Assembly (NCBI GenBank): GCA_018268995.1
Contig: JAFDVL010000013.1
Coordinates: 42,790-101,302 of the forward strand
Length of the DNA stretch: 58,513 bases
Reading direction: 5' to 3'
From: Acidobacteriota bacterium
GTDB lineage: Bacteria; Acidobacteriota; Blastocatellia; RBC074
In this document: positions 1 to 7,614 of the stretch, one piece after another
How the letters are laid out: every line of letters begins with the position of its first letter
Position numbering within the stretch: position 1 is the first letter of the stretch
Program-made: the position numbers and the translations under genes
The notes under the pieces: model-generated
The model's database searches: none
Told to the model about the DNA's origin: nothing
What the model saw: only the letters and a program-made list of their open reading frames with translations

Positions 1-29
1 CATCGGTTCGATTCCGATCGCCGCCTCCA
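1..29 (+). tRNA. 3' end of tRNA-Cys (partial)
   Basis: The first bases form a T-arm (stem ATCGG/CCGAT around the loop TTCGATT), followed by a 7-base acceptor strand CGCCGCC, discriminator T and an encoded CCA. An acceptor beginning GGCGGCG with a U discriminator is typical of bacterial tRNA-Cys; the anticodon lies outside the window, so the isotype is inferred. The integrase remnant starting 28 bases downstream suggests this tRNA was the attachment site of the element that follows. Confidence 0.75.
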
Positions 30-56
30 ATCCTATCAATCATTTAGCTCGTTTAT

Positions 57-440
57 TCAATCCTCAAAATTCGTGACTGTCTCTAAAACTGTCACTACCC
101 CGTGACCTGACAGTCGCAGCATCGCTTCCTGCTTCTGTGATTCGACGGGATGCGCATAGCGCAACACCATCTGAATTTTCGCCTGTCCGAGGATCGCTGC
201 GAGCGTTACGAGGTCAGTATAGCGGGCAAGACGCGTCGCTGCCGTGTGGCGCAGATCGGACACACGAGCAATTCATTCTCTGGGTACGCAGGCTTCCAGC
301 CTGCCTGGCTTCGTAGAGACCTCGACGCTCACCCTCTTTGCACGCAAGATGCGTGCGTACCCAGCGAGAATGAATTGCCCCTGAGATCGGACAAACGGAA
401 TTTCATTTGTCCGATTTTTTGCCGCAAAATCTCTGGCGCA
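57..440 (-). pseudogene. Tyrosine recombinase (integrase) C-terminus, interrupted
   Basis: Bases 57-263 (minus strand) encode the C-terminal catalytic part of a phage-type tyrosine integrase: a box II DLRHTAATRL, then ILGQ where most integrases have LLGH, then the tyrosine nucleophile in LRYAHP. The reading frame is broken at about 263 by a short inverted-repeat element. If that element is removed together with one copy of its flanking 10-bp repeat, the frame continues upstream as KFRLSDLRHTAATRL and on to about 440. The N-terminal half is missing where the pglX remnant begins. The position next to a tRNA 3' end fits site-specific integration. The loss of the second conserved histidine, the truncation and the insertion make it inactive. 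Confidence 0.8.
263..393. mobile_element. Small inverted-repeat (MITE/REPIN-like) insertion with 10-bp target duplication
   Basis: Arms at 268-290 and 354-378 are near-perfect inverted repeats (GCAATTCATTCTC then TGGGTACGCA; the right arm has two extra bases). Inside lie further small palindromes (GCAGGCTTCCAGCCTGC). The element is bounded by AGATCGGACA at 253-262 and 384-393, a 10-bp direct repeat that looks like a target-site duplication. It encodes no transposase, so it would have moved in trans. It interrupts the integrase remnant. Confidence 0.7.
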
Positions 441-2033
441 TCTTTCGCATACTTCGCCCCGCAGCCGCCCTTTTTGCCGGAACAAACCCAGCCGCAGCCG
501 CTCATCAACCAACCGGTGATTCGTGCCGTTGTGCAGGCGCTCTTTGACGAACGGCATAATCCGCTGTGGAAGTTGGGTGTCAGCAGCGATGGCGCGACGT
601 TGCTGTTGAATTTCTGGCAACAGCGTGATGCGGCTTCCGGCGAACTCAAACACGATTTCACGGACGGCGAATGGAGCACGCGGTTTCTCGGTGATCTGTA
701 TCAGGATTTATCCGAAGCGGCGCGCAAGAAATATGCGTTGCTGCAAACGCCGATCTTTGTTGAAGAGTTTATTCTGGATCGCACGCTCACGCCTGCCATT
801 CAGGAATTCGGGTATGAACAGGTACGGTTGATTGATCCGACCTGTGGTTCGGAGCACTTCCTGCTGGGCGCGTTTCAGCGGCTGTTTACGTTGCACCTCA
901 ACCATAATTCGACGATCAATGCGCGGGAACTGGCGCAGCGGGCGCTGAACAGCGTGTACGGCGTAGACGTGAATCCCTTTGCCGTAGCGATTGCGCGCTT
1001 TCGGTTGTTGATGGCGGCGCTGACGGCGGGCGAAGTCGCACGGTTGCAGGACGCGCCCGCTTTTACGATCAACGTAGCCACGGGCGATTCGTTGTTGCAC
1101 GGCCCACGCCCCGGCATGATTCGCGGCGTCGCGCAAAATATGTTCGACGATCAACTGCAACATTATGACGAAACCGAAGACAAAGAACTGCTCGATAAAT
1201 TCTTCGGCCAGCAATATCACGCCGTCGTCGGCAATCCGCCCTACATCACCGTCAAAGACAAGGCGCTGAATCAGGCATATCGCGTTCGCTTCACGTCGTG
1301 CCACATGAGATGCAGTCTGGCTGTGCCGTTTGTGGAGCGATTCTTTGAGTTGGTTATCGAGGGGAAACGCGAAGCGCCTGGGAGCGCAGGCGTCCCGCCT
1401 GCTGTTTGCGAACGCAGCGATGCAAACCCCGTCGTAAGGGAATCCACTGAAGAGGAAGCGATCTCCTCACAAGGTACGCGAGCGGCGTTTCACGCGCTCG
1501 CAGCAGGCGGGACGCCTGCGCTCCCAGGCGCTTCGCGTTCTGCGGGCTTCGAGCGTGCATTTAAAATTGTCCTCGCGCGCAAGATGGCTGCCGGGGAAGT
1601 GACGACGACATGGTTTGCGCGGCATGGCTCGACGCCGATGACGGAACTGCCTGCGCATTGGCCGGACGATTACCGCCAACTGGTCGAACGCCGCATCGCG
1701 CTGATTGAATCCAACGCCAACATCCGCCTGATCGAACAGCCCGAATACAAACGCCGCTGGAACAGTGAAGCGTGGGACGTGCAGGCCGAGCCGGCGCTCG
1801 GTGAATGGCTGCTGAACCGCCTGGAAGACACGCGCTACTGGACAGAACCGAAACTGACGAGCGTGGCCCGCCTGAGTGATCGCATCGGCACGGACGCCGA
1901 ATGGATGCAGGTGGCGGATATGTATCGCGGACGCTACGATTTTGATGTCCTCGCCCTCGTCACCGAACTCGTCAAAGCCGAAGCCGTGCCGTTCCTGCCG
2001 ATCTTTCGCTACAAACCATCGGGGACGGATTGA
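440..2033 (+). pseudogene. pglX: BREX type 2 DNA methyltransferase PglX, internally deleted
   Basis: The frame matches the N-terminal half of PglX, the adenine-specific methyltransferase of BREX-2 phage resistance: TRFLGDLYQDLSEAARKKYA, the SAM motif region DPTCGSEHFL, GVDVNPFAVAIARFRL, and the catalytic motif NPPY in VVGNPPYITVKDKALNQAYR. After about base 1360 the protein jumps to the C-terminal part (WPDDYRQLVERRIAL to PIFRYKPSG), so several hundred residues are missing, and a 174-bp inverted repeat occupies the gap. The usual length is about 1200 residues; about 530 remain. Motif I normally reads ACGSGHF; here the second glycine is glutamate. The 5' end is also lost. Non-functional remnant. 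Confidence 0.85.
1366..1539. repeat. Perfect 39-bp inverted repeat (SAGVPPA-type palindromic element)
   Basis: Bases 1366-1404 and 1501-1539 are exact reverse complements, separated by 96 bases. The arms contain GGAGCGCAGGCGTCCC, a GC-rich palindrome that translates as GSAGVPPA, a peptide often seen as an intrusion in Acidobacteriota and Verrucomicrobiota genes. It sits exactly where pglX has lost its middle section. No clear target duplication is seen. Confidence 0.8.
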
Positions 2034-2106
2034 AGACGGTGGTCGGTGCGCCAGCGGTTGGGGCAACATTGGCGTAGGTTGGGCCGCGACGAGCTTTAAC
2101 TTGGCG

Positions 2107-2520
2107 ATGAATGCACCGCCGAAAGCAGAAGACCGTGTGCGACTGGTCAGCGATTTGCTGGAAACGTTTTTCTCCGCTGCAAAAGGCGCGGGCGAGTTTA
2201 TCGATTTGGACACGGGGCTTTCGATCATCAGCCGCCATGCAAAGTCGCTCAGCTACGATGCATTGATTTTGTTTCTGGATGAATTGATTTTGTGGCTTGC
2301 CAGCCATTCCGCCGATCCGAGTTTCATCAGCCGCGAAGGGCAAAAGCTCGCCAAACTGGTCGAAGCGCAAAGCCCGGATCGTCCCGCCCCAATTATCAGT
2401 TTTGTGGCACGGCAACGCGACCTGAAAGAACTGGTCGGCGATCAAGTGATGGGCGCGGAGTTGGTCTCATTCAGCGATGTCTTGCGCTGGTGGGAAGCGC
2501 GTTTTTCCAAGATCACGGTC
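2107..2520 (+). pseudogene. pglY: BREX type 2 ATPase PglY, internal fragment
   Basis: The frame from ATG 2107 reads as a piece of PglY, the large P-loop ATPase of BREX-2: a Walker B-like stretch LILFLDELILWLASH, then FISREGQKLAKLVE, PIISFVARQRDLKELVGD and FSDVLRWWEARFSKITV. Only about 138 residues of a protein normally over 1000 long remain, and the Walker A part is absent. At about 2520 the same frame runs into unrelated phage-like sequence, marking a deletion junction. It directly follows the pglX remnant, in the usual BREX-2 order. Confidence 0.8.
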
Positions 2521-2522
2521 GG

Positions 2523-3014
2523 CAACGGCGCGTTTTGGTTCGTGGCCAATCTTGATCCGAGCGAAACGACCTCACCTTTTGGCGGGCGGCAGTTCTTTGC
2601 GGGTCTCACGACGAAATCGAGCGTCTCGACCGACATCGAGTTCGGCCTGTAGGCGTTTGAAGGGGGTGTGGTGATCTATGAAAACGGCGTGAAGAAGCGC
2701 ACGGCGCGCGCAGCTCGCAACAATGATGTGTACAGCGTCGGCATCGAGAATGGCCAGATTCTTTATCGTGCCGACGGCGACATCATCTATTTTGCTCAGC
2801 CCAAGCCTTCACCTATCCCTTGCGCGTGGGCGTGGCGCTCTTCAATGGCACATTTGACCGAATTGGTGGAAATTCAAACACCACGTATACCTTCGCAGCC
2901 TTCGGCAAAAACAATGCTGCCGCCGATAGTTTTACGACCGCACTCGGTGTAACGAGTTGGAATGCGCCCAATGTGTGCGGTGTCGCGACAAACTGCATGT
3001 ACACAATGCGGTGA
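2523..3014 (+). pseudogene. Fragment of a phage tail-fibre or lectin-like protein, frameshifted
   Basis: After the pglY junction the frame gives GGRQFFAGLTT, a stop at 2650, then GVVIYENGVKKRTARAA and IENGQILYRADGDIIYFA, and after a frame change near 2810 YPLRVGVALFNGTFDRIGG. The alternation of 'vYeNGv' and 'YpLrvgvalfnG' resembles beta-sandwich modules seen in phage fibres and in some bacterial surface proteins. At least one stop and one frameshift break it. The assignment is by pattern only. Confidence 0.45.
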
Positions 3015-3074
3015 ACGTTGTGGGCTATGCCAATGTCGACGTGCTGAAGCGAATGCCCTGGGGCGCGGCAGGTG

Positions 3075-3411
3075 GACTTCCCTGCCCGACGCGTGGTGGC
3101 AATTACCGCCGGAGTTCCCGACCAAAGAAGTGGTCTTTGATGACGAAGGTGCCGAGTACAACACGCCCTATGCCCAGCCCGTGCGCATGTGGCGCATCGA
3201 ATACTCGTCCAAGCTGAAGGTCACACAGGCAGCCATCCGCGACAACTTCTGGGCTGAGCATCGCGGGTATGCCGATCCGTTTTATTTCTTTGATGAACGC
3301 GAGGGCGTGTTGTACGACAACGTGCGCTTTGCCAAAGATGGCTACACGCGCGATCACACGAAGCTGTGGCGACAAACGCGCAACATCCAATTGATTCGCA
3401 GACCCATTTAA
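3075..3411 (+). pseudogene. Phage tail-associated protein, C-terminal part
   Basis: The in-frame C-terminal 110 residues (PEFPTKEVVFDDEGAEYNTP, MWRIEYSSKL, AEHRGYADPFYFFDEREG, YTRDHTKLWRQTRNIQLIRR) resemble a short phage tail protein in which a WRIEYS strand and a YxRDHTKxWxQxRxxxLxKRP ending recur, as in DUF2460-like proteins. The upstream part of this frame makes no sense as protein, so the 5' end was lost. The next phage gene on the same strand is at 4219; the toxin-antitoxin pair lies between them. Confidence 0.5.
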
Positions 3412-3442
3412 GGGGAGAGGAAGAAGGTCTCGTGAGTATTTT

Positions 3443-3471
3443 TTGCTACCTGATAAAAACCATGATTAAAT
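3443..3471 (+). promoter_or_regulatory. Candidate sigma-70 promoter for the toxin-antitoxin pair
   Basis: TTGCTA (3443-3448) and TTAAAT (3466-3471) are spaced by 17 bases and lie 45 bases before the antitoxin start. Each hexamer matches the consensus at four of six positions. The antitoxin start has a good ribosome binding site, AGGAG, seven bases before its ATG. Prediction by eye only. Confidence 0.35.
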
Positions 3472-3516
3472 ACATAACGAACAACCTAATGAAGTGTGTA
3501 GTCAGGAGCAGTATTT

Positions 3517-3831
3517 ATGAAAAAGATTATTCCTATCACCGACCTGCAACGCCAGATTGGAACTCTCGTAAGCGGCTGCGAAACGTCGGGCGAGCCGATC
3601 ATCATTACACAGCGTGGGCGGGCGGCAGCCGTTTTACTCCCGGTTAGCCGCTATGAGCAGATAGAGGAAGACCTGGCGCGGCTGGATGAATTCGAACTGC
3701 AAGCCATGCTACAACAAGCCGAAGCGCAGATTGCGGCGCGGCAAACGATTACGCATCAGGAAGTCAAAGCCCGCCTAACAGCCCAGATGCCGAAAACGAA
3801 AGCGGGAACGCGGAAACGGCGGGCGGGCTAA
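3517..3831 (+). CDS. Phd/YefM-family antitoxin
   Basis: A 104-residue protein with the N-terminal Phd/YefM DNA-binding fold: IPITDLQRQIGTLVSG, then EPIIITQRGRAAAVLLPVSRYEQI, the hallmark 'vtrhGrpvAvlvs..eye' segment of these antitoxins. The charged C-terminal half (residues 55-104, ending in TKAGTRKRRAG) would wrap the toxin. The family represses its own operon and neutralises a RelE/ParE or Doc toxin; the gene eight bases downstream is such a toxin. It is intact in a region where nearly every other gene is broken, as expected of an addiction module under selection. Confidence 0.85.
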   Translation: MKKIIPITDLQRQIGTLVSGCETSGEPIIITQRGRAAAVLLPVSRYEQIEEDLARLDEFELQAMLQQAEAQIAARQTITHQEVKARLTAQMPKTKAGTRKRRAG

Positions 3832-3839
3832 GTTTCCTT

Positions 3840-4151
3840 ATGATTCAGATCGAATGGACAACCCAGGCTTTTGCGCAACTCGAAGCCCTGCCGCAGGCCA
3901 TTGCAGTTGAAATCATTCGCCGCACCGATGCGTTGCAAGTCTTCCCGGAAATGGGCGTTTCCTTATGCGAGCAATTGCAGTCGGTGTGGAACTACCGCCA
4001 ATTGATCATTAAGCGTAAACATCGTGTCATTTACCGTTACGACCGCGAGCAATCGCTGATTTACATCGCCGCGATTCAGCATTGTCGTCAGCAATTAGCG
4101 GACTATTCCGATTTGCAAAGGGCGATTAGACAGAGTCAGCCAAAGGAATAA
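3840..4151 (+). CDS. RelE/ParE-family toxin
   Basis: A 103-residue protein with the RelE/ParE layout: IEWTTQAFAQLEALPQ at the start, a central FPEMGVSLCEQL/VWNYRQLIIKRKHRVIYRYD beta-sheet core, and IYIAAIQHCRQQL near the end. RelE-type members cut mRNA on the ribosome and ParE-type members poison gyrase; the central RQLIIKRKHRVIYRYD and the late H-C-R-Q fit the ParE/RelE superfamily without deciding between them. It follows the Phd-type antitoxin in the usual antitoxin-first order. There is no frame damage. Confidence 0.85.
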   Translation: MIQIEWTTQAFAQLEALPQAIAVEIIRRTDALQVFPEMGVSLCEQLQSVWNYRQLIIKRKHRVIYRYDREQSLIYIAAIQHCRQQLADYSDLQRAIRQSQPKE

Positions 4152-4218
4152 CCTTTCCCAACCAGCCGCGAGCGCACAGTTCCCAGCAGCCTTTCCCTCA
4201 CGTCAGTAGCTTTGCACC

Positions 4219-5847
4219 ATGCAAAGCAATGTTTCCCACCCCTTCGTCACTGCCATCAGTCGCGCCAACAAAGCGGTGCTGGAGTTGTTTGAATTCTATG
4301 CGCCGGATGAGGAAGTCTATGAGCCACAGAACGCGATCAAGGCCTACGCAAAAACCGCCATCTCGTGGGGCGGTCGTCTGTATACCCGGCACGCTCTGTC
4401 ACGGTCAGGCGCGAAACGTTACCTCGAACGCGACACAAACAATGTCACCGTGAACTTCGGCACGAACAGCGAAGAGATGGTGAAGTTCATGACGTCGTAT
4501 CGCATCGAGGGGATGTGGCTTCACATTCGGCGCATCAGTATGGACGTGCCGAATGAAAGCGTCACCGTCTTTGGTGGTCGCTGTGCAAAGCCCGGTGACA
4601 AAGGCGGCACGATCACGGCGAAGCAGGAGATCGGCGGCGGCGCAAAACTGCCAGCGCGCAAAACGGTCTTTCAGTGTCCGCTCGTCCTCAAAGGCAAGGC
4701 TTGTCTCGGTGGTCAGAAGATGGATCGAAAAAGCACCACGTACCAAGCCGCAGCGTGCTGTGACAAGTCGTCCAAGCAGTGTGCCGACTATGGCAACGTT
4801 GACAACTTCGGGGCGTTCCGTTTCCTGCCCGTCAATGGCAGCTTCACGTTTACTACGACGGAGGTCAAACGCTTTCTCATTTTCTTCACGAAGAAGAAAA
4901 CGCGCACTGTCTCTGCGCCCTGGTCGTCTGTTTCGGACTTGAATCCGGACGCCGTCATTCCCGAAGTCGGCGGCGTCACGCAATTGGAAGCGGTGCCGAT
5001 TATGCACGCCGACACGGGCGTCGAGGTGAAAACCTTGCAGGCGATTGCTGACGGCGAAATAGATGGCATCTTCAACGTGCGCCAGCAGGACAAACAGTAC
5101 CTGCCAAACCTCCTGACCTATCAAGCGGCGCTTGGACACTGGGGGACGGACGGACAACTGGCGTCAGCGCACTTTACTGGTGCAGGAAAGTTCAGTGGCA
5201 CAGCGTGGATGGAATACTCGGTGACGGGCAGCAATCCGGCTGACGCCAACGACAGCAGCCCGACGACGGTCGCGGTCGTGCGCGGTCGCGTCGTTCCTTT
5301 GCCTGATCCGACCGGCGAATGGACACTGCGTGGCTGGACGGATGTGGGTCCCATTTTGCTCCGGTTTTACCTGACGGAGATAGGACGCCACCCGGCGAGC
5401 CAGATCAACAACGACGATCTGCTGCAAGCGTTCATTGATTGCAGTGAGCCGATCATTGATGGCACGGGCTTTGATCAGGCGATCATTCCGCAGAACGTAC
5501 AAGGCGGGCTGGACTCCGTGACGTATGCGCTGGCGCTCGGCTTCGGTAAACCTACGGTGGGCCGAATCACACTGATGATGGCGCAGGGCAAAGTGATCAC
5601 GGGCGGCTATGGCCAGCTCGTGCAGGCTTATTATCGGTACATCAACCAGCAACAACCACCGCAGTTCGTCTCGAAGGTGCGACGTATCCGGCGACGCTAC
5701 ACGACGAACTATGTGCTGACGGAGCAAAGCGACCTGAAGGATTTCATCTATGACGTGCTGCTGCCGAGTGTCAATGGCTATCTGAGTAACCAACAACACG
5801 AACGACATCACGGTTGCCAATGGCGTGATCACTGCCGTGCTCAATAA
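4219..5847 (+). pseudogene. Phage tail protein with cysteine-rich insert, frameshifted near its end
   Basis: A 542-residue frame whose middle (about residues 150-205) has a cysteine cluster (FQCPLVLKGKACLGG, AACCDKSSKQCADYGN, then FGAFRFLP) like the C-terminal half of lambda-type minor tail protein L, where the cysteines bind an iron-sulfur cluster in the tail tip. The flanking regions look like tail-tip or baseplate hub sequence. The last 20 residues are nonsense: at about base 5787 the frame shifts, and the adjacent frame continues as VTNNTNDITVANGVITAVLN. The original protein therefore continued into the next open frame. Confidence 0.5.
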
Positions 5848-6259
5848 GGTCACCGATGCTGCCACGTCGTTCTTGATCGGTGGTTCGGAAGTCCTACACG
5901 CAACGAACAAGCCACAGCTCAGGGTGCCGACCGAGAAAAAGACGCGCCCCACCTGGACAAGTGGACAGTTTGACTATGCGGCGATCCCAAGCGACAGCGC
6001 AGTGAAAGTGCTGAACGCTTGGCTCTATGCGCCGGGCGACACCGTAAAATTCGCCTGGGAAGGCACAGTGGCCAATTACTTTCCAACCGGCAGCGCGGGC
6101 AGCACGCCGTTCATCATTATTCAAGCGCCCTTTGTCCTGCCTGATATGACACGGGCGCGCGGTGCGAACGTCGTTGTCCCGATTGATTTCAGCAATAGCC
6201 AGGGCTTTAACCTGCTCTCCGTGCCGGGCATCACGCCGACGGCAAACCGCTTGTCGTGA
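5788..6259 (+). pseudogene. Continuation of the tail protein after a frameshift
   Basis: The frame carries on directly from the 542-residue tail protein after a shift near 5787 (VTNNTNDITVANG, KVTDAATSFLIGGSEVLH) and runs to a stop at 6259, including WTSGQFDYAAIPSDSAVK and VPIDFSNSQGFNLLSVPG. No enzymatic motif is visible. An internal ATG at 5825 exists, but homology appears to begin earlier, so I treat it as the 3' part of a broken gene. It overlaps the next gene by a few bases. Confidence 0.4.
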
Positions 6260-6909
6260 CGTCAGGCTACAGAAACGAAAAAATCAACCGTCTGGTCGGG
6301 GGATCGCCGACCAGCGATCACTGTAAAGGGCGTGCGGCAGATGTTCACCAGCCGGAGATGTCTGTGCGCGACCTGATGCGTGTGGTGGTCGCTCAAAAGC
6401 TGCCGTTTGACCAGATGATTGATGAATATGCGCGCTGGGTACACCTCAGTTTTCGGGAAAGCGGAAAACGAGAAGCAAGCGAACGAGCCAAAAACAAAAC
6501 CGAACCGACAAAACCGACACCTAAAAAAGAAGTGGTGGACACGAGTTGGGACGGTCGCTTTTTGGCGCTCTTGAGCACGTCGCCCAACATCTCGCTCGCG
6601 TGCAAAGCCGCAGGCATTAATCGCTCCACGGCGTATGAGCATCGGCAGCGATTTCCCGATTTTGCCGCACAGTGGGATGACGCGCTCGAAAGCGCCGTCG
6701 AATTATTGGAAGCCGAAGTTTGGCAACGTGCGCGCAAGCATTCGGACACGTTGGCGATCTTTTTGCTGAAAGCGCACAAGCCCGAAAAATATGGCGACCG
6801 CTTAGCGGTACAATGGGAAACGCGCGATCTGGATGCAATGAGCGATGCGGAACTGGAAGCCTACGAACGAGCACGGGTAACTCGAATACGAACGAGTTCG
6901 CGTTCATAG
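6256..6909 (+). pseudogene. Fusion of M15 peptidase (endolysin) fragment and small terminase subunit
   Basis: Residues 1-75 are a piece of a zinc D-Ala-D-Ala peptidase of the M15A type (VTSGYRNEKINRLVGG, TSDHCKGRAADVH, FDQMIDEYARWVHLSF), the kind phages use as endolysin; the H and D zinc ligands in SDHCKGRAADVH are present. Upstream codons stay in frame (ADGKPLVVTSGYR), so the true start was earlier. After a lysine-rich joint, residues 95-190 resemble a small terminase subunit with a helix-turn-helix (ISLACKAAGINRSTAYEHRQ) and WQRARKHSDTLAIFLLKAHK. Two normally separate phage genes have been joined by a deletion. Confidence 0.6.
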
Positions 6910-6973
6910 AGCCAAACGTGCGCGTGAAAAGCAATGATAACAGCAAGCGCCAAATAAAAAGCCGCTGCCGTAT

Positions 6974-7459
6974 TTGGAATATTTGCCGCGCGTCTCGCCC
7001 ACGTCGTGGTCGTATGATGCACCGCACCTCCGCTTGATCGCCGAGCATCTTGATGCCGTTAAAGCCGGAACGATTGATCGGCTCGCAATCTTCATGCCGC
7101 CAAGGCCTGGCAAGTCGGAAACCTACACAGTGCGATTTCTGGTGTATTTGTTGGAAGACGATCCAACCGTTCGTTGTTTGATCACGGGGTACAACCAAAG
7201 TTTCGCTCGTAAGTCACGTAACCTCGCGGAAACGCGAATGAGGTTGTCCGATGACAAGGCCAGCGCCGACAAGCTGCCATTGGAAGCCGTTTGGTTTGAT
7301 CTTCAATCCATCAGCGAAGAAGAACGGCTGAATGCGTTGTTACTGAAGCGACAAATCGGCGCAAGCACCGAGCAATTGCTGAGTGAAGCGGGCTATGGGG
7401 CACAGGATATTCAACGGATAGTGGAGGAAAACCGTGCTGTCGGCAAACGCCAAGCGTAG
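6974..7459 (+). pseudogene. Fusion of large terminase N-terminus and portal protein C-terminus
   Basis: Residues 1-95 match the start of a phage large terminase, the DNA-packaging motor: YLPRVSPTSWSYDAPHLRLI, the Walker A-type loop PPRPGKSE, and RCLITGYNQSFARKSRNLAE. From about residue 112 the frame changes character to ISEEERLNALLLKRQIGAST, EQLLSEAGYGAQDIQRIVEE, typical of the C-terminal tail of an SPP1-type portal protein. The terminase nuclease domain and the portal body are missing, so one large deletion spans two packaging genes. Confidence 0.65.
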
Positions 7460-7614
7460 CAATTCAATGCTAGGCAAATGGATTCCCCTTTCGGCGATTG
7501 ATCATGAATCTTGACGCAGTCATTCGGCAGCAACTCAAACGCCTGCTCAACCGTGACCCACATTTGCGCTGGCTCATATTGCTTTCGGCTTTCATACCTG
7601 ACGCTCATCATCAC
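7411..7614 (-). CDS. Small hypothetical protein at the phage/host junction
   Basis: A 67-residue frame that starts (GTG 7614 or ATG 7611/7608) overlapping the stop of the FecR-like gene, an arrangement that suggests translational coupling. Its N-terminal part (SVRYESRKQYEPAQMWVTVE, QAFELLPNDCVKIHDQS) looks protein-like, but its last 15 residues run antisense over the terminase/portal remnant. It may be a host gene cut by the phage junction at about 7460, or a chance frame. No family recognised. Confidence 0.25.
   Translation of the reverse strand: MMMSVRYESRKQYEPAQMWVTVEQAFELLPNDCVKIHDQSPKGESICLALNCYAWRLPTARFSSTIR

Noticed and set aside
1467..2228. Long minus-strand frame over the BREX remnants
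   Set aside because: Shadow of the pglX/pglY sequence; no conserved motif.
4405..5157. 250-residue minus-strand frame in the tail protein region
   Set aside because: Antisense shadow rich in R and H; the plus strand carries the recognisable cysteine cluster and tail-like sequence.
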